From CBDFKK01 sp965248815 (GTDB taxonomy: Bacteria; Pseudomonadota; Alphaproteobacteria; SMXP01), in assembly GCA_965248815.1 (NCBI GenBank), contig CBDFKK010000008.1, positions 1,922,001 to 1,986,000 of the forward strand: a stretch of DNA of 64,000 bases, read 5' to 3'. Positions within the stretch are counted from its first letter, which is position 1, and each line of letters opens with the position of its first letter. Position numbers and translations under genes: made by a program. Shown here in pieces: positions 50,776-60,419 of this stretch. The notes under the pieces are model-generated. The model was not told the origin of the DNA. It ran no database searches and saw only the letters and a program-made list of their open reading frames with translations.

Positions 50776-51309
50776 TCAGCTGGGTTGCTGATCGGTGGCA
50801 GGTTGTGCTTGCTCGCCCTGTTTGGCGGCAAGTTGTCTTTGATAAAGAGCGACAAAATCTATCGGGTCAATCATGAGCGGTGGAAATCCGCCGTCTCGGG
50901 TCGCATCGGCAACAACGCGCCGTGCAAACGGAAAAAGGAACCGAGGACACTCGATTAGGACCACCGGCTGCAATTGCTCCGCCGGAATATTGGAAAGCAA
51001 GAACAAACCGGAGTAGCTAAGCTCGACGATGAAGGCGACCTCCTCCTCGCGCTTCGCGTTTGCGGTGATCTTGAGCTCAACCTCAAACTCAGTATTACTG
51101 CGCGGCGTTGCCTGAACGTCCACCGTAATATCAATTTTTGGAGAGGTTTGGCTGTTGGATAGGGAACCAGGAGCGTTTGGATTTTCAAATGACAGATCCT
51201 TGGCGTACTGAGCTAGCAACCGAAGCTGTGGAGCGCTTTCGGGCCCTGCGGCCGGTTGCGTACCCCCGTTGCCCTGGGGCGATGGAGCTGACTGATCGTC
51301 TTCGGCCAT
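50776..51309 (-). CDS. secB: Protein-export chaperone SecB
   Basis: 177 residues from ATG at 51309 behind GGGAGGG; a longer frame upstream is not credible. The SecB fold is shown by LLAQYAKDLSFENPNAPGSL, VELKITANAKREEEVAFIVE, the cysteine region VVLIECPRFLFPFARRVVAD and GGFPPLMIDPIDFVALYQ. Convergent with dnaQ. Confidence 0.95.
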   Translation of the reverse strand: MAEDDQSAPSPQGNGGTQPAAGPESAPQLRLLAQYAKDLSFENPNAPGSLSNSQTSPKIDITVDVQATPRSNTEFEVELKITANAKREEEVAFIVELSYSGLFLLSNIPAEQLQPVVLIECPRFLFPFARRVVADATRDGGFPPLMIDPIDFVALYQRQLAAKQGEQAQPATDQQPS

Positions 51310-51697
51310 AAAACCCTCCCTCAACCGGCATTTCTCCGGCGTTACAATGGGATTGTGGCTAGCATGTCCCGCATTGCGAAACAACCTGAGGAGCCGCTCC
51401 GCGACGCCTTTGGGGGCTTGTCCCGGGGCAAATTACCGTGTTCGACGGCGGCAAATTATCCAAGGCAGGCCAGCCCTTTACCGGCAATTTGGCGGACTTT
51501 TCGTTGCATGACGCTTGTTTGAGTCCGGCAGGCCGCTTAAATAAGAACATCAAAATGAATTATGATGTGGTGGCAAAAGTAGACCTATGCGCTGGGTTAG
51601 AGTTAAGGTGGAAGTGACATATTTCGCGTATAAGGAGACTAACGAAATATTCAGTGTGCCATGGCGCGTTGGTGGCGGTTAAAAGGGTTCTCTTCGC
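51310..51697. other. Divergent intergenic region between secB and the Tim44-like gene
   Basis: 388 bp without a supported gene; it should hold the promoters of secB and of the Tim44-like/mltA/smr series. No RNA gene or strong hairpin seen. An fxsA gene, common here in related genomes, is absent. Confidence 0.45.
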
Positions 51698-52417
51698 ATG
51701 AGCGCATTCCCGGTTTTTGATATCTTTCTATTGGCGATGATCGCAGCGTTTATAGTGCTTCGATTGCGCAGCGTCTTGGGCCGGCGTACAGGCAACGAGA
51801 GGCCTCCGGGAAATCGTTTCTCCCGGCGCGATGTCGACGAAAGTGCTAATGGTGTTGAAGCCGACAGCAATGTGGCGTCACTGCCCGGCCGAGGGCCTGT
51901 CCAACAGAACACAGATGAAGAGACTGCCGAAGCGGCAATTGAAAAATTTGCACCAGCTGGCTCGCCGATAGCCACCGGTCTTATGGACGTTCGGTCGGCA
52001 GATCGTTTTTTCGATCCTGAACAATTTCTGGAAGGCGCAAAAAGTGCTTACGAGATGATCGTTAACGCTTTTGGTGCGGGCGACCGGAATTCTCTTCGCC
52101 CGCTGCTCGCAGAAGAGGTCTACGAAAGCTTCGATTCAGTGATTGGCAGCCGGGAAAGAGACTCTTTGACTGTCGACTCCAATTTTGTCGGCATTGAGAA
52201 AGCCGAAATCGTTGCTGCTTCGCTGAAGGAAAAGATCGCGGAAATCACGGTAAAATTCATCAGCGAGATCATCTCCGTAACAAAGAATTCTGATGGCGCT
52301 GTAATCGAGGGCGATCCGAACGCAGTCAGGCGGGTGACCGACATTTGGACCTTTGCCCGTGATACCCATAGCGGCAATCCAAACTGGAAATTGGTCGGAA
52401 CGGCAGCCGGAAATTAG
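51698..52417 (+). CDS. Tim44/TimA-family membrane-associated protein
   Basis: 239 residues. One N-terminal membrane helix (FDIFLLAMIAAFIVLRLRSV) anchors a low-complexity linker and a C-terminal Tim44-like domain (FLEGAKSAYEMIVNAFGAGD, LRPLLAEEVYESFDSVI, VTDIWTFARD...NPNWKLVGT). In mitochondria this domain belongs to the import motor; bacterial homologues are membrane-bound with an uncertain role. mltA follows after 54 bp. Confidence 0.9.
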   Translation: MSAFPVFDIFLLAMIAAFIVLRLRSVLGRRTGNERPPGNRFSRRDVDESANGVEADSNVASLPGRGPVQQNTDEETAEAAIEKFAPAGSPIATGLMDVRSADRFFDPEQFLEGAKSAYEMIVNAFGAGDRNSLRPLLAEEVYESFDSVIGSRERDSLTVDSNFVGIEKAEIVAASLKEKIAEITVKFISEIISVTKNSDGAVIEGDPNAVRRVTDIWTFARDTHSGNPNWKLVGTAAGN

Positions 52418-52471
52418 ACGGCGCTAGACGTTTCAGTTGACGCCCTAATCCAAGGGCGCCAAAAGAACACC

Positions 52472-53722
52472 ATGAACAATCGAACAGTTACGCTCGGCGC
52501 CCTGTGTGCCGCCGCCGTCACGTTGGCCTATGGTCTTGCGCTCTTCGGATCATGGCTTGGCGGATCGGGCGCGCTTGATGTCCCAGAACTCAACATACAC
52601 AAGCTCACCTTTAGCAGCCTTCCGGGGTGGCAAGCAGATTCTCACGGCGAGGCGCTGCCGGCGCTTGTCCGCTCATGCGACCGCATAAGGCAGCGTGAAG
52701 GTTCGGCAAAACTCGGATCAAGCGTTCGGTCGGAAAAGTTGGATGCTCTTTATGGTGCGACGGAAGCCTGGAGCGATGTTTGTCGCGCGGCATCAAAAAT
52801 TGATAGCAAGGACGATGCGGCATCACGACAGTTCTTTGAGGCGTGGTTTGCGCCTGTCCAAATTTTTGAGTCATCGCGCCGACAGGGTCTTTTGACCGGA
52901 TATTACGAGCCTCAGCTCGAAGGCAGCCGCCAACGCAGCCCGGCATTTGACATCGCCTTGTTGCGCTCGCCGTCCGATCTCATCCAAGTCGAACTAGGCG
53001 AGTTCAGCGACGACTTCAAAGGCGAGCGCGTTGCAGGGCGGTTGGTCGGCAACAGATTGCGGCCCTACGAGACGCGTGAACAGATTCGAACCGGCGCTTT
53101 GGACCAGGAAGACTTGGCCCTCGTTTGGGTTAACGATGCGGTTGATGCGTTCTTTCTCCACATCCAAGGGAGCGGGCGCGTTGTGATGCAGGACGGCAGC
53201 GTGATGCGCGTGGGATATGCCGGTCAAAATGGGCGGCCCTATACAGCAATTGGGCGCGTCTTGGTCGACCGTGGCGAGCTCGAGCTCAAGAACGTTTCAA
53301 TGCAGTCCATAAGAACTTGGCTCAATGATCATCCTTTCGAGGCTGATGAGCTGATGGACACCAATGAGTCATTCATTTTTTTCCAAGAGATCCCGGTGGA
53401 AAATTCCCTGCTTGGGCCTTTGGGCGCGCAAAACGTGCCTTTGACTCCAAGGAGAAGCGTTGCCGTCGACCGCAGGTACTACGCACTCGGCTTGCCCATC
53501 TGGATTGACGTCTCGACGTCGGCATTTGATCCGGAAGGCGCAAAGACCCCTCTTAAGAGCCTCATGATTGCTCAGGACACGGGTGGGGCCATCCGCGGTC
53601 CGCAACGGGGGGACTACTTTTTAGGTTTTGGCGACGAACAGGGCGAAATTGCCGGCCGTATGCGCGCCGAAGGCTCCTTTTATGCTTTGGTCTTGCGCGC
53701 TCTGGCCGACAAGCAACTATGA
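52472..53722 (+). CDS. mltA: Membrane-bound lytic murein transglycosylase A
   Basis: 416 residues. An N-terminal hydrophobic helix (VTLGALCAAAVTLAYGLALF) precedes the MltA domain (GLLTGYYEPQLEGSRQRSPA, FFLHIQGSGRVVMQDGSVMR) and the 3D domain with the catalytic Asp region (LMIAQDTGGAIRGPQRGDYF). It cleaves peptidoglycan to anhydro-muropeptides. No lipobox is seen, so it is anchored by the helix rather than by lipid. Confidence 0.94.
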   Translation: MNNRTVTLGALCAAAVTLAYGLALFGSWLGGSGALDVPELNIHKLTFSSLPGWQADSHGEALPALVRSCDRIRQREGSAKLGSSVRSEKLDALYGATEAWSDVCRAASKIDSKDDAASRQFFEAWFAPVQIFESSRRQGLLTGYYEPQLEGSRQRSPAFDIALLRSPSDLIQVELGEFSDDFKGERVAGRLVGNRLRPYETREQIRTGALDQEDLALVWVNDAVDAFFLHIQGSGRVVMQDGSVMRVGYAGQNGRPYTAIGRVLVDRGELELKNVSMQSIRTWLNDHPFEADELMDTNESFIFFQEIPVENSLLGPLGAQNVPLTPRRSVAVDRRYYALGLPIWIDVSTSAFDPEGAKTPLKSLMIAQDTGGAIRGPQRGDYFLGFGDEQGEIAGRMRAEGSFYALVLRALADKQL

Positions 53723-53780
53723 GTGGCAAGCGCTCAGATCCTTAATGACCTTTCAAACCCTATCTCTCTAACATAGACAC

Positions 53781-54344
53781 ATGCGCGATCGCCGGTCCTT
53801 AACCCCCTCCGAAAAGGCGCTTTGGCAGCACTATGTCAAAGACCTAAAACCCCTGCCTAAAGGGCAGGCGGGCGAAGAGGCCGTACAGGATCGTGGGGAC
53901 CCGCCCCGCAAACCGCCGCTCGCGCGACAAAAGTCGGTAGTGCGGACATCGACCCGCGCCGGAACGACCGGTTACTCAGCCCAATCATCTGTAAGGCCGG
54001 CTGATATCGATCGAAACGCAAGGCGCAAACTCAAGCGCGGTCGCACAGCTGTTGACGCCAAGCTGGATCTTCATGGCTTTCAAGCCGTGCAAGCGCAACA
54101 TCGGCTCACCAAGTTTGTTGAAGACAGCTGCGGCCGCGGATGCCGATGCGTGTTGGTCATAACTGGAAAGGGAACCAATTCATCGGACGGAATGTTTAAT
54201 TCCGGCGGGACGTTGCGACGACTTGTGCCCGAATGGCTAAGGCAGGCGCCGCTTAACCAACACGTTGTTTCGTTGGGGGCGGCGGAACGCCGCCATGGCG
54301 GAGAAGGGGCGTATTACGTTTTTCTGCGCGTCAAAGGCAAATAA
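53781..54344 (+). CDS. Smr/MutS2-type domain protein
   Basis: 187 residues. A basic, disordered N-terminus (LTPSEKALWQHYVKDLKPLP) is followed by the Smr domain: AKLDLHGFQAVQAQHRLTKF and CVLVITGKGTNSS...GGTLRRLVPEWL, then a beta strand ending VFLRVKGK. Such domains act as endonucleases on branched nucleic acids or on mRNA. It follows mltA on the same strand. Confidence 0.9.
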   Translation: MRDRRSLTPSEKALWQHYVKDLKPLPKGQAGEEAVQDRGDPPRKPPLARQKSVVRTSTRAGTTGYSAQSSVRPADIDRNARRKLKRGRTAVDAKLDLHGFQAVQAQHRLTKFVEDSCGRGCRCVLVITGKGTNSSDGMFNSGGTLRRLVPEWLRQAPLNQHVVSLGAAERRHGGEGAYYVFLRVKGK

Positions 54345-54376
54345 TCCGTCTCCGGATCAATTTACCAAAATGACAC

Positions 54377-55684
54377 TCATAGAATAAACTTGCTTAAGTC
54401 CGTGTTTTTGGCCAGGTCGCCGACATTGTCGTAAACGAATTTGGCATCGATGACCAACGCCTCACCCGGGCGGTCCGGCGCTGTAAAGCTAATATCATCT
54501 AGGACGCGCTCCAAAACTGTTTGCAGGCGGCGCGCACCGATATTCTCGACCGTTGAATTTACTTCCGCAGCAATATCCGCAAGAGCTTCAATCCCATCAT
54601 CGGTAAAATCGAGGTCGAATTTTTCGGTCGCCATGAGTGCTTTGTATTGTTTAATCAGGCTGGCTTCCGGCTCGGTTAGGATTCGTTTGAAGTCTTCTCG
54701 CGTCAGCGCGCTCAACTCGACTCGAATTGGCAACCTTCCCTGCAATTCGGGCAGCAGGTCCGAAGGTTTTGCAAGATGGAACGCGCCCGACGCAATGAAA
54801 AGAACATGGTCGGTTTTCACAATGCCGTATTTCGTGCTGACGGACGTTCCTTCAAGAAGTGGAAGTAAATCTCTCTGCACGCCTTCCCGGCTGACGTCGC
54901 CGCCGACGCGCTCCGAGCGCGCGGAAATTTTGTCGATTTCATCGAGAAACACGATGCCTTCGTTTTCGGTTAAATCGAGTGCTTCATGAATTAACTGATC
55001 TTCATCGAGCAACTTGTCGGATTCTTCGTCAATCAAGAAATCGTATGTTTCTTTCACTTTCATGCGGCGTTGCTTGGTACGCCCGCCCATGGCTTTGCCC
55101 AGCATGTCATTCAAATTGATCATGCCCATTTGCGCGCCGGGCATGCCGGGAATTTCAAAGCTCGGCAGGACGTTGCTTTGATCGGAAATTTCTAGTTCGA
55201 CTTCTTTGTCGTCTAATTCGCCGCTGCGAAGTTTTTGCCGAAACGAGTCACGGGTTGTGCTACTTGCATCGCGTCCGACTAGAGCATCGACGACACGTTC
55301 TTCTGCATTCAAGTGAGCTTGAGCTGACACCTCCGAATGCTTTCGATCGCGTAACAAAGTAATAGCGACTTCGATTAGATCGCGAACGATCTGTTCAACG
55401 TCGCGCCCGACATAGCCGACTTCTGTAAACTTAGTAGCCTCGACCTTGATGAACGGAGCGTTGGCAAGACGCGCCAGGCGCCTGGAAATCTCGGTCTTTC
55501 CGACCCCAGTCGGCCCGATCATCAAAATATTCTTGGGCAAGACTTCTTCGCGCAGCTCGTCTTCTAGTTGCTGTCTCCGCCAGCGGTTGCGCAGTGCAAT
55601 GGCGACGGCGCGTTTGGCGTCGTGTTGACCGATAATATAACGGTCTAGTTCGGAAACGATTTCCCGCGGTGAGAAGCTCGACAT
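54377..55684 (-). CDS. hslU: HslUV protease ATPase subunit HslU
   Basis: 435 residues. FSPREIVSELDRYIIGQHDA opens the protein; Walker A is MIGPTGVGKTEISRRLA, the pore motif is EVGYVGRD, and Walker B is GIVFLDEIDKI. The I-domain and the C-terminal insertion peptide DLSKFIL are complete. It unfolds substrates for HslV. The start is 13 bp after the hslV stop. Confidence 0.97.
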   Translation of the reverse strand: MSSFSPREIVSELDRYIIGQHDAKRAVAIALRNRWRRQQLEDELREEVLPKNILMIGPTGVGKTEISRRLARLANAPFIKVEATKFTEVGYVGRDVEQIVRDLIEVAITLLRDRKHSEVSAQAHLNAEERVVDALVGRDASSTTRDSFRQKLRSGELDDKEVELEISDQSNVLPSFEIPGMPGAQMGMINLNDMLGKAMGGRTKQRRMKVKETYDFLIDEESDKLLDEDQLIHEALDLTENEGIVFLDEIDKISARSERVGGDVSREGVQRDLLPLLEGTSVSTKYGIVKTDHVLFIASGAFHLAKPSDLLPELQGRLPIRVELSALTREDFKRILTEPEASLIKQYKALMATEKFDLDFTDDGIEALADIAAEVNSTVENIGARRLQTVLERVLDDISFTAPDRPGEALVIDAKFVYDNVGDLAKNTDLSKFIL

Positions 55685-55697
55685 TCAGGCCCAACCT

Positions 55698-56264
55698 TTA
55701 ACTTTCGACCTTTTCAACGATGACATTGGTATTTGTGTAAACGCAAATTTCGGCAGCGATGGCCATGGATTTGAGCGCGATCTCTTCGGCGCCGAGGTCC
55801 GAGCCGTAAAGTGCCCGGGCAGCCGCGAGCGCGTAGTTTCCGCCGGAGCCGATTCCCATCATTCCATCTTCAGGGTCAAGCACGTCTCCGGTGCCGGTGA
55901 GAATGAGGCTCGCGTCCTTGTCGGCAACAATCATCATCGCTTCCAAACGGCGCAAATAGCGGTCCGTTCGCCAATCCTTGGCCAGTTCAACGCAAGCCCG
56001 GGTCAATTGATTGGGGTATTGCTCGAGTTTGGCTTCAAGGCGCTCGAAAAGAGTTAGTGCGTCCGCAGTAGCACCGGCAAAGCCAGCAATGACATTGCCC
56101 TTGCCAAGGGGGCGGACTTTTCGCGCCTTGGCCTTAATAATCGTATCACCCAGGCTGACCTGTCCGTCTGCGGCAATGACGACTTTGTTCTTCTTGCGCA
56201 CAGTGAGCACGGTTGTCCCGTGCCAGGGCGCGCGCGGCTCGTTAACGTTTGGGGGTGACTCCAT
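55698..56264 (-). CDS. hslV: HslUV protease proteolytic subunit HslV
   Basis: 188 residues. After removal of about 16 residues the catalytic Thr of HGTTVLTVRKKNKVVIAADG becomes N-terminal. GFAGATADALTLFERLEAKL and GIGSGGNYALAAARAL are family signatures. First gene of hslV-hslU, divergent from hisB across 249 bp. Confidence 0.97.
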   Translation of the reverse strand: MESPPNVNEPRAPWHGTTVLTVRKKNKVVIAADGQVSLGDTIIKAKARKVRPLGKGNVIAGFAGATADALTLFERLEAKLEQYPNQLTRACVELAKDWRTDRYLRRLEAMMIVADKDASLILTGTGDVLDPEDGMMGIGSGGNYALAAARALYGSDLGAEEIALKSMAIAAEICVYTNTNVIVEKVES

Positions 56265-56513
56265 CCTTGGCCCTGACAGTTTGAAGGTAAGCCGGCGTAG
56301 GCCCCAAAAGGGTGCGGAATCGCGGCCGGCAATGAGGCGGTTCAGACTTCATTTGGAGCCTTGACGTCATAAGGTCAAGTCCCGGAACGGTCTCGTGCCA
56401 TTGTGGCGGAATTCCCAGGCGTGAAATGCGGAAAATCTGGAAGCCATATCAACTATTTCGCGCTATATATGCGCCCGCCCGGGGCTCGGCGCCCCTCAAT
56501 CGGAGTACGGCCC

Positions 56514-57107
56514 ATGCGTGTGGCGACCGTGGAACGCAAAACCAAAGAAACAGAAATCTTCGTCTCCGTCGATCTGGACGGGAAAGGCGATTACGATATC
56601 GACACCGGGATCGGCTTTCTGGACCATATGTTGGAGAGTTTTTCCAAGCACTCTGGGATCGATCTCAAGGTCCGGGCAGAGGGCGATCTTCACATCGATA
56701 TGCATCACACCACCGAGGACACGGGCATCGTGATCGGTCAAGCGGTGGCTCAAGCCTTGGGAGATATGTCCGGCATTTGTCGTTTTGGTTCGGCGACGAT
56801 TCCGATGGATGAGACGTGCACGCGGGCTGCCGTCGATGTCTCCGGCCGGCCCTATTTGGTGTGGAAAGTCGCGTTTTCACACTCGAAATTGGGCGAGATG
56901 GATACAGAACTCTTTAAGGAGTGGTTCAAGGCGTTTGCACAGCATGCAGGTATCACGCTTCATGTCGAAACGCTTTACGGCGAGAACAACCACCACATTG
57001 TCGAGTCGAGTTTCAAAGCATTGGCGCGCAGCCTGCGCCAAGCTATGGAAGTCGATGAACGACAGGAGCAAGCTATACCGTCGACCAAGGGCGTCTTAAG
57101 AAATTAG
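56514..57107 (+). CDS. hisB: Imidazoleglycerol-phosphate dehydratase
   Basis: 197 residues from ATG at 56514 (GGAG upstream). Metal-binding His/Glu motifs: FLDHMLESFSKHSGIDL, DMHHTTEDTGI, and QHAGITLHVETLYGENNHHI. Monofunctional, without the phosphatase domain found in E. coli. First gene of hisB-hisH-hisA-hisF. Confidence 0.97.
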   Translation: MRVATVERKTKETEIFVSVDLDGKGDYDIDTGIGFLDHMLESFSKHSGIDLKVRAEGDLHIDMHHTTEDTGIVIGQAVAQALGDMSGICRFGSATIPMDETCTRAAVDVSGRPYLVWKVAFSHSKLGEMDTELFKEWFKAFAQHAGITLHVETLYGENNHHIVESSFKALARSLRQAMEVDERQEQAIPSTKGVLRN

Positions 57108-57182
57108 AAGGGTGGCGTGGATGTAGCAGCTGGCGGAGTGAAACGCGCTCCGCAAGCAGCTTTTGGCGTCCGCGCGAGACAC

Positions 57183-57833
57183 ATGATCGTCGCCATTATT
57201 GACTACGGATCGGGAAATCTGAGGTCCGCCGCGAAGAGTTTTGAGCGGGCTGCGCTTGAGCATGAAATCTCCGCTGAGATTAGGGTAACAGCGGACCCGA
57301 AGCTGGTCGGCGCGGCGGACCGGATTGTCCTGCCGGGTGTCGGGGCATTTGCCGATTGCCTCGCTGGACTTGAGGCCATATCCGGCATGCGAGACACGGT
57401 CGAGCGCGCCGTGCGGGAACGAAACCGTCCGTATCTTGGCATCTGCGTTGGGCTGCAACTAATGGCGGACCGTGGCTTGGAACATGGCGAGCATCGCGGT
57501 TTTGGCTGGATCGCCGGTGACGTGGTTCCTTTTGAGGTGAAGGGAGCGGCGCTAAAGATTCCTCACATGGGCTGGAACGAGCTCAGGATTGCAAGCGATC
57601 ACGCACTCACTGATGGTCTCGCAGTGTCTGATCAGGCGCCCCATGCCTATTTCGTGCACTCATACTTCCTTAAGGCGCGCGATCCGGGTGAAATCTTGGC
57701 GACAACTCATTACGGTTCCGAAATTACCGTTGCAGTGGCGAAACAAAATATGGCCGGGACCCAATTCCATCCGGAAAAAAGCCAACAAACCGGGCTTCAA
57801 TTCATTGCGAATTTTTTGAGGTGGCGCCCGTGA
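57183..57833 (+). CDS. hisH: Imidazole glycerol phosphate synthase, glutaminase subunit HisH
   Basis: 216 residues from ATG at 57183. The class I glutamine amidotransferase triad is visible: Cys in LGICVGLQLMAD, then His and Glu in GTQFHPEKSQ. VDYGSGN-type start (IDYGSGNLRSAAKSF). It passes ammonia to HisF. The 3' end overlaps hisA (CCCGTGA). Confidence 0.96.
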   Translation: MIVAIIDYGSGNLRSAAKSFERAALEHEISAEIRVTADPKLVGAADRIVLPGVGAFADCLAGLEAISGMRDTVERAVRERNRPYLGICVGLQLMADRGLEHGEHRGFGWIAGDVVPFEVKGAALKIPHMGWNELRIASDHALTDGLAVSDQAPHAYFVHSYFLKARDPGEILATTHYGSEITVAVAKQNMAGTQFHPEKSQQTGLQFIANFLRWRP

Positions 57834-58567
57834 ATCTTTATCCGGCGATCGACCTGAAAGATGGCGAATGCGTGCGTCTCATCAAAGGCGACATGAGCCA
57901 GGCGACCGTCTTTAACAAGGAGCCGGCCGCACAAGCTGGCGTCTTTGCGGCACAAGGATTTGACTGGATTCATGTGGTTGATCTCAATGGCGCCTTCGAA
58001 GGGGCGCCGGTCAATGGGCAATCGGTAACCGGCATTCTGAACAACGTTTCACTGCCGATACAATTGGGCGGCGGCATACGGACGATGGAAATCGCCTCCT
58101 ATTGGATCGAAAAAGGCGTCTCGCGCATCGTCTTGGGCACAGCGGCAGTCCGTGATCCTGACTTTGTCAGAGAGGCGGCGCGCGCGTTTCCCGGGCAGGT
58201 CGCGGTCGGACTTGATGCGCGCGAAGGCCGGGTGGCCGTGGAAGGCTGGGCGGAGGACACCGAGCTTAGCGCTCTTGATGTCGCTGGCCGCTTTGAAGAC
58301 GCAGGTGTTGCGGTCATCGTCTTTACTGATATCGGCCGGGACGGCGTCCTGACCGGGGTCAACCTCAAAGCAACGGTGGAGCTCGCCAACGCGATTTCGA
58401 TTCCTGTGATTGCGAGCGGAGGGGTATCGTCCGTGGGCGACATTGAGGCTTTGATCAATGCCGAGGCGCCAGGTCTCGACGGCGCCATCATCGGCCGCGC
58501 GCTTTATGACGGCCGGATGGATGTGACTGCCGCGCTTGCTCTCACGAGGGGCGAAAGTAGTGCTTAA
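57830..58567 (+). CDS. hisA: Phosphoribosylformimino-5-aminoimidazole carboxamide ribotide isomerase
   Basis: 245 residues from GTG at 57830 (GAGGTGG upstream). A (beta/alpha)8 barrel with the catalytic Asp pair: LYPAIDLKDGECVRLIKGD and VFTDIGRDGVLTGVN, plus phosphate sites IQLGGGIRTM and IASGGVSSVGDI. Overlaps hisF by 8 bp. Confidence 0.96.
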   Translation: MNLYPAIDLKDGECVRLIKGDMSQATVFNKEPAAQAGVFAAQGFDWIHVVDLNGAFEGAPVNGQSVTGILNNVSLPIQLGGGIRTMEIASYWIEKGVSRIVLGTAAVRDPDFVREAARAFPGQVAVGLDAREGRVAVEGWAEDTELSALDVAGRFEDAGVAVIVFTDIGRDGVLTGVNLKATVELANAISIPVIASGGVSSVGDIEALINAEAPGLDGAIIGRALYDGRMDVTAALALTRGESSA

Positions 58568-59324
58568 AATTCGCGTCATACCGTGCCTTGATGTGAAAGA
58601 CGGCCGCGTCGTCAAGGGGGTGAACTTCGTCAATTTGAGGGACGCGGGCGATCCGGTAGAGCAAGCGAAGATCTACGACGAGGCCGGCGCCGATGAGCTC
58701 TGTTTCCTCGACATCACCGCGAGCCATGAGAACCGGGATACAATCTTCGACGTCGTGGCGCGCACGGCCGAGCAATGTTTCATGCCGTTAACCGTCGGCG
58801 GCGGTGTGCGCACTCTCGATGATATTCGCAAGCTCTTGGTGGCCGGTGCGGACAAGGTTTCTATCAATACAGCAGCGGTAATAGACCGGGAGTTTGTACG
58901 CGAGGCTGCCCAAAAATTCGGCAGCCAGTGCATCGTGGTCGCCGTCGACGCCAAAGGAGTAGGGCCAGGCAAGTGGGAGATCTTTACCCATGGCGGCCGC
59001 GAACCAACCGGCATTGACGCGCTTGGCTTTGCCAAACAAGTGACGCGGCTAGGCGCTGGTGAGATTTTGTTAACCTCAATGGATCGTGACGGCACCAAAA
59101 ACGGTTTCGACCTCGATGTGACCCGTGCCATAGCAGACGGCGTTTCTGTCCCTGTCATAGCGAGCGGCGGCGTCGGCTCCCTAGAGCATTTGGTCGACGG
59201 CGTTAACAAGGGGCACGCCAGCGCCGTGCTCGCCGCTTCGATTTTTCATTTTGGCGAGTTTTCCATCGGCGAGGCAAAGCAATATATGCACGACGCGGGC
59301 GTCGCCGTGCGTCTCGACGGTTAA
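58560..59324 (+). CDS. hisF: Imidazole glycerol phosphate synthase, cyclase subunit HisF
   Basis: 254 residues from GTG at 58560 (GAGGGG upstream). The barrel carries VIPCLDVKDGRVVKGVNF with the first catalytic Asp and LLTSMDRDGTKNGFD with the second, and IASGGVGSLEHLVDG for phosphate. In many alphaproteobacteria hisE follows; here nth does. Confidence 0.96.
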   Translation: MLKIRVIPCLDVKDGRVVKGVNFVNLRDAGDPVEQAKIYDEAGADELCFLDITASHENRDTIFDVVARTAEQCFMPLTVGGGVRTLDDIRKLLVAGADKVSINTAAVIDREFVREAAQKFGSQCIVVAVDAKGVGPGKWEIFTHGGREPTGIDALGFAKQVTRLGAGEILLTSMDRDGTKNGFDLDVTRAIADGVSVPVIASGGVGSLEHLVDGVNKGHASAVLAASIFHFGEFSIGEAKQYMHDAGVAVRLDG

Positions 59325-59363
59325 TCTTGCTCAATAAGAGAATTGACGTGGGGTCATGGGTTG

Positions 59364-60008
59364 ATGAAAAAGGCGGCGATCATAGAATTCTTCGCACGGC
59401 TCGAAAAGCAAATGCCGGATCCGGCGGGCGAACTACATTATAAAAATCAGTACACGTTGCTTGTCGCAGTCGTCTTGTCGGCCCAGGCCACTGATAAGGG
59501 CGTCAACAAGGCGACAGAGCCTCTCTTCAAGAAAATTGATACGCCCGAGAAAATGATCAAACTCGGCGAACCGAAATTGCACAATGCTATCAAAACGATA
59601 GGGCTCTACCGCAACAAGGCGAAAAACGTCATCGCCTTGTCCAAAAGGCTCGTCGAAGACTTCAACAGTCAAATTCCAACAACGCGAGAAGATTTGGAGA
59701 CGCTGCCGGGTGTTGGGCGTAAGACTGCAAATGTGGTTTTGAATATTGCCTTCAAGGAACCGACGATCGCCGTCGATACGCATATATTTCGCATCTCTAA
59801 TCGCACAGGCCTCGCGCCTGGAAAAACGCCGCTTGCAGTGGAGGAAGGGCTTTTGAAAGTCGTGCCGGATGAATTCAGGTTGCACGCTCACCATTGGCTC
59901 ATCTTACACGGGCGCTATGTTTGCAAGGCACGCACGCCCGAGTGTTACGACTGTGTCGTTAGCGATTTATGTCCGTATAAGGATAAAACAAAACCAAAAG
60001 CGGCGTGA
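59364..60008 (+). CDS. nth: Endonuclease III
   Basis: 214 residues from ATG at 59364. The helix-hairpin-helix has the catalytic Lys (LETLPGVGRKTANVVLN) and Asp (IAVDTHIFRISNR). The four cysteines of the [4Fe-4S] cluster are in CKARTPECYDCVVSDLC. It removes oxidised pyrimidines and nicks abasic sites. Confidence 0.96.
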   Translation: MKKAAIIEFFARLEKQMPDPAGELHYKNQYTLLVAVVLSAQATDKGVNKATEPLFKKIDTPEKMIKLGEPKLHNAIKTIGLYRNKAKNVIALSKRLVEDFNSQIPTTREDLETLPGVGRKTANVVLNIAFKEPTIAVDTHIFRISNRTGLAPGKTPLAVEEGLLKVVPDEFRLHAHHWLILHGRYVCKARTPECYDCVVSDLCPYKDKTKPKAA

Positions 60009-60013
60009 GCTGC

Positions 60014-60400
60014 TCAAGCAGATGGTGTGACCGCCAGGCAGCCGGCAACGTCGGACGGGCCTTCACCCTTGCCGCGCGCCTCCATATGCGTGACATGATA
60101 GGCATTCATTTCATCCGCATACAGATAAAGCAGGAGAACACAAGACGTGCTGGCATATTGCCACACTTGAGCGCCCTGTTCTTCGCGCAACAGCGAAGGT
60201 TGACCTAACAGCGATTCCACTTCGCCGGCGGCCTTGCCCATAATTGCTGTCGGCGCAAGGCCGGAGCCCTGAGGTGCAGACTCTACCACTGCCATTTGCG
60301 GCTCGTCAGGCGCGTCGAAGCGTCCGAGCCCTGCAATCTCCGAACAGGCCGCCACCAACATCATCGCGGCGAAAAATCCGCCAAGCACAAGATATTTCAA
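60014..60400 (-). CDS. Small lipoprotein of unknown function
   Basis: 128 residues if started at TTG 60400. KYLVLGGFFAAMMLVAACSE is a lipoprotein signal with lipobox LVAAC; longer starts would bury it. The rest has a SmpA/BamE-like feel (IMGKAAGEVESLLGQPSLLR, AQVWQYASTSCVLLLYLYAD), where a helix and a short sheet follow a conserved Gly-x-Pro. Outer-membrane attachment is likely. 20 bp after the CysZ-like gene on the same strand. Confidence 0.7.
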   Translation of the reverse strand: MKYLVLGGFFAAMMLVAACSEIAGLGRFDAPDEPQMAVVESAPQGSGLAPTAIMGKAAGEVESLLGQPSLLREEQGAQVWQYASTSCVLLLYLYADEMNAYHVTHMEARGKGEGPSDVAGCLAVTPSA

Positions 60401-60419
60401 AACAGAGTCCGCTCTATCT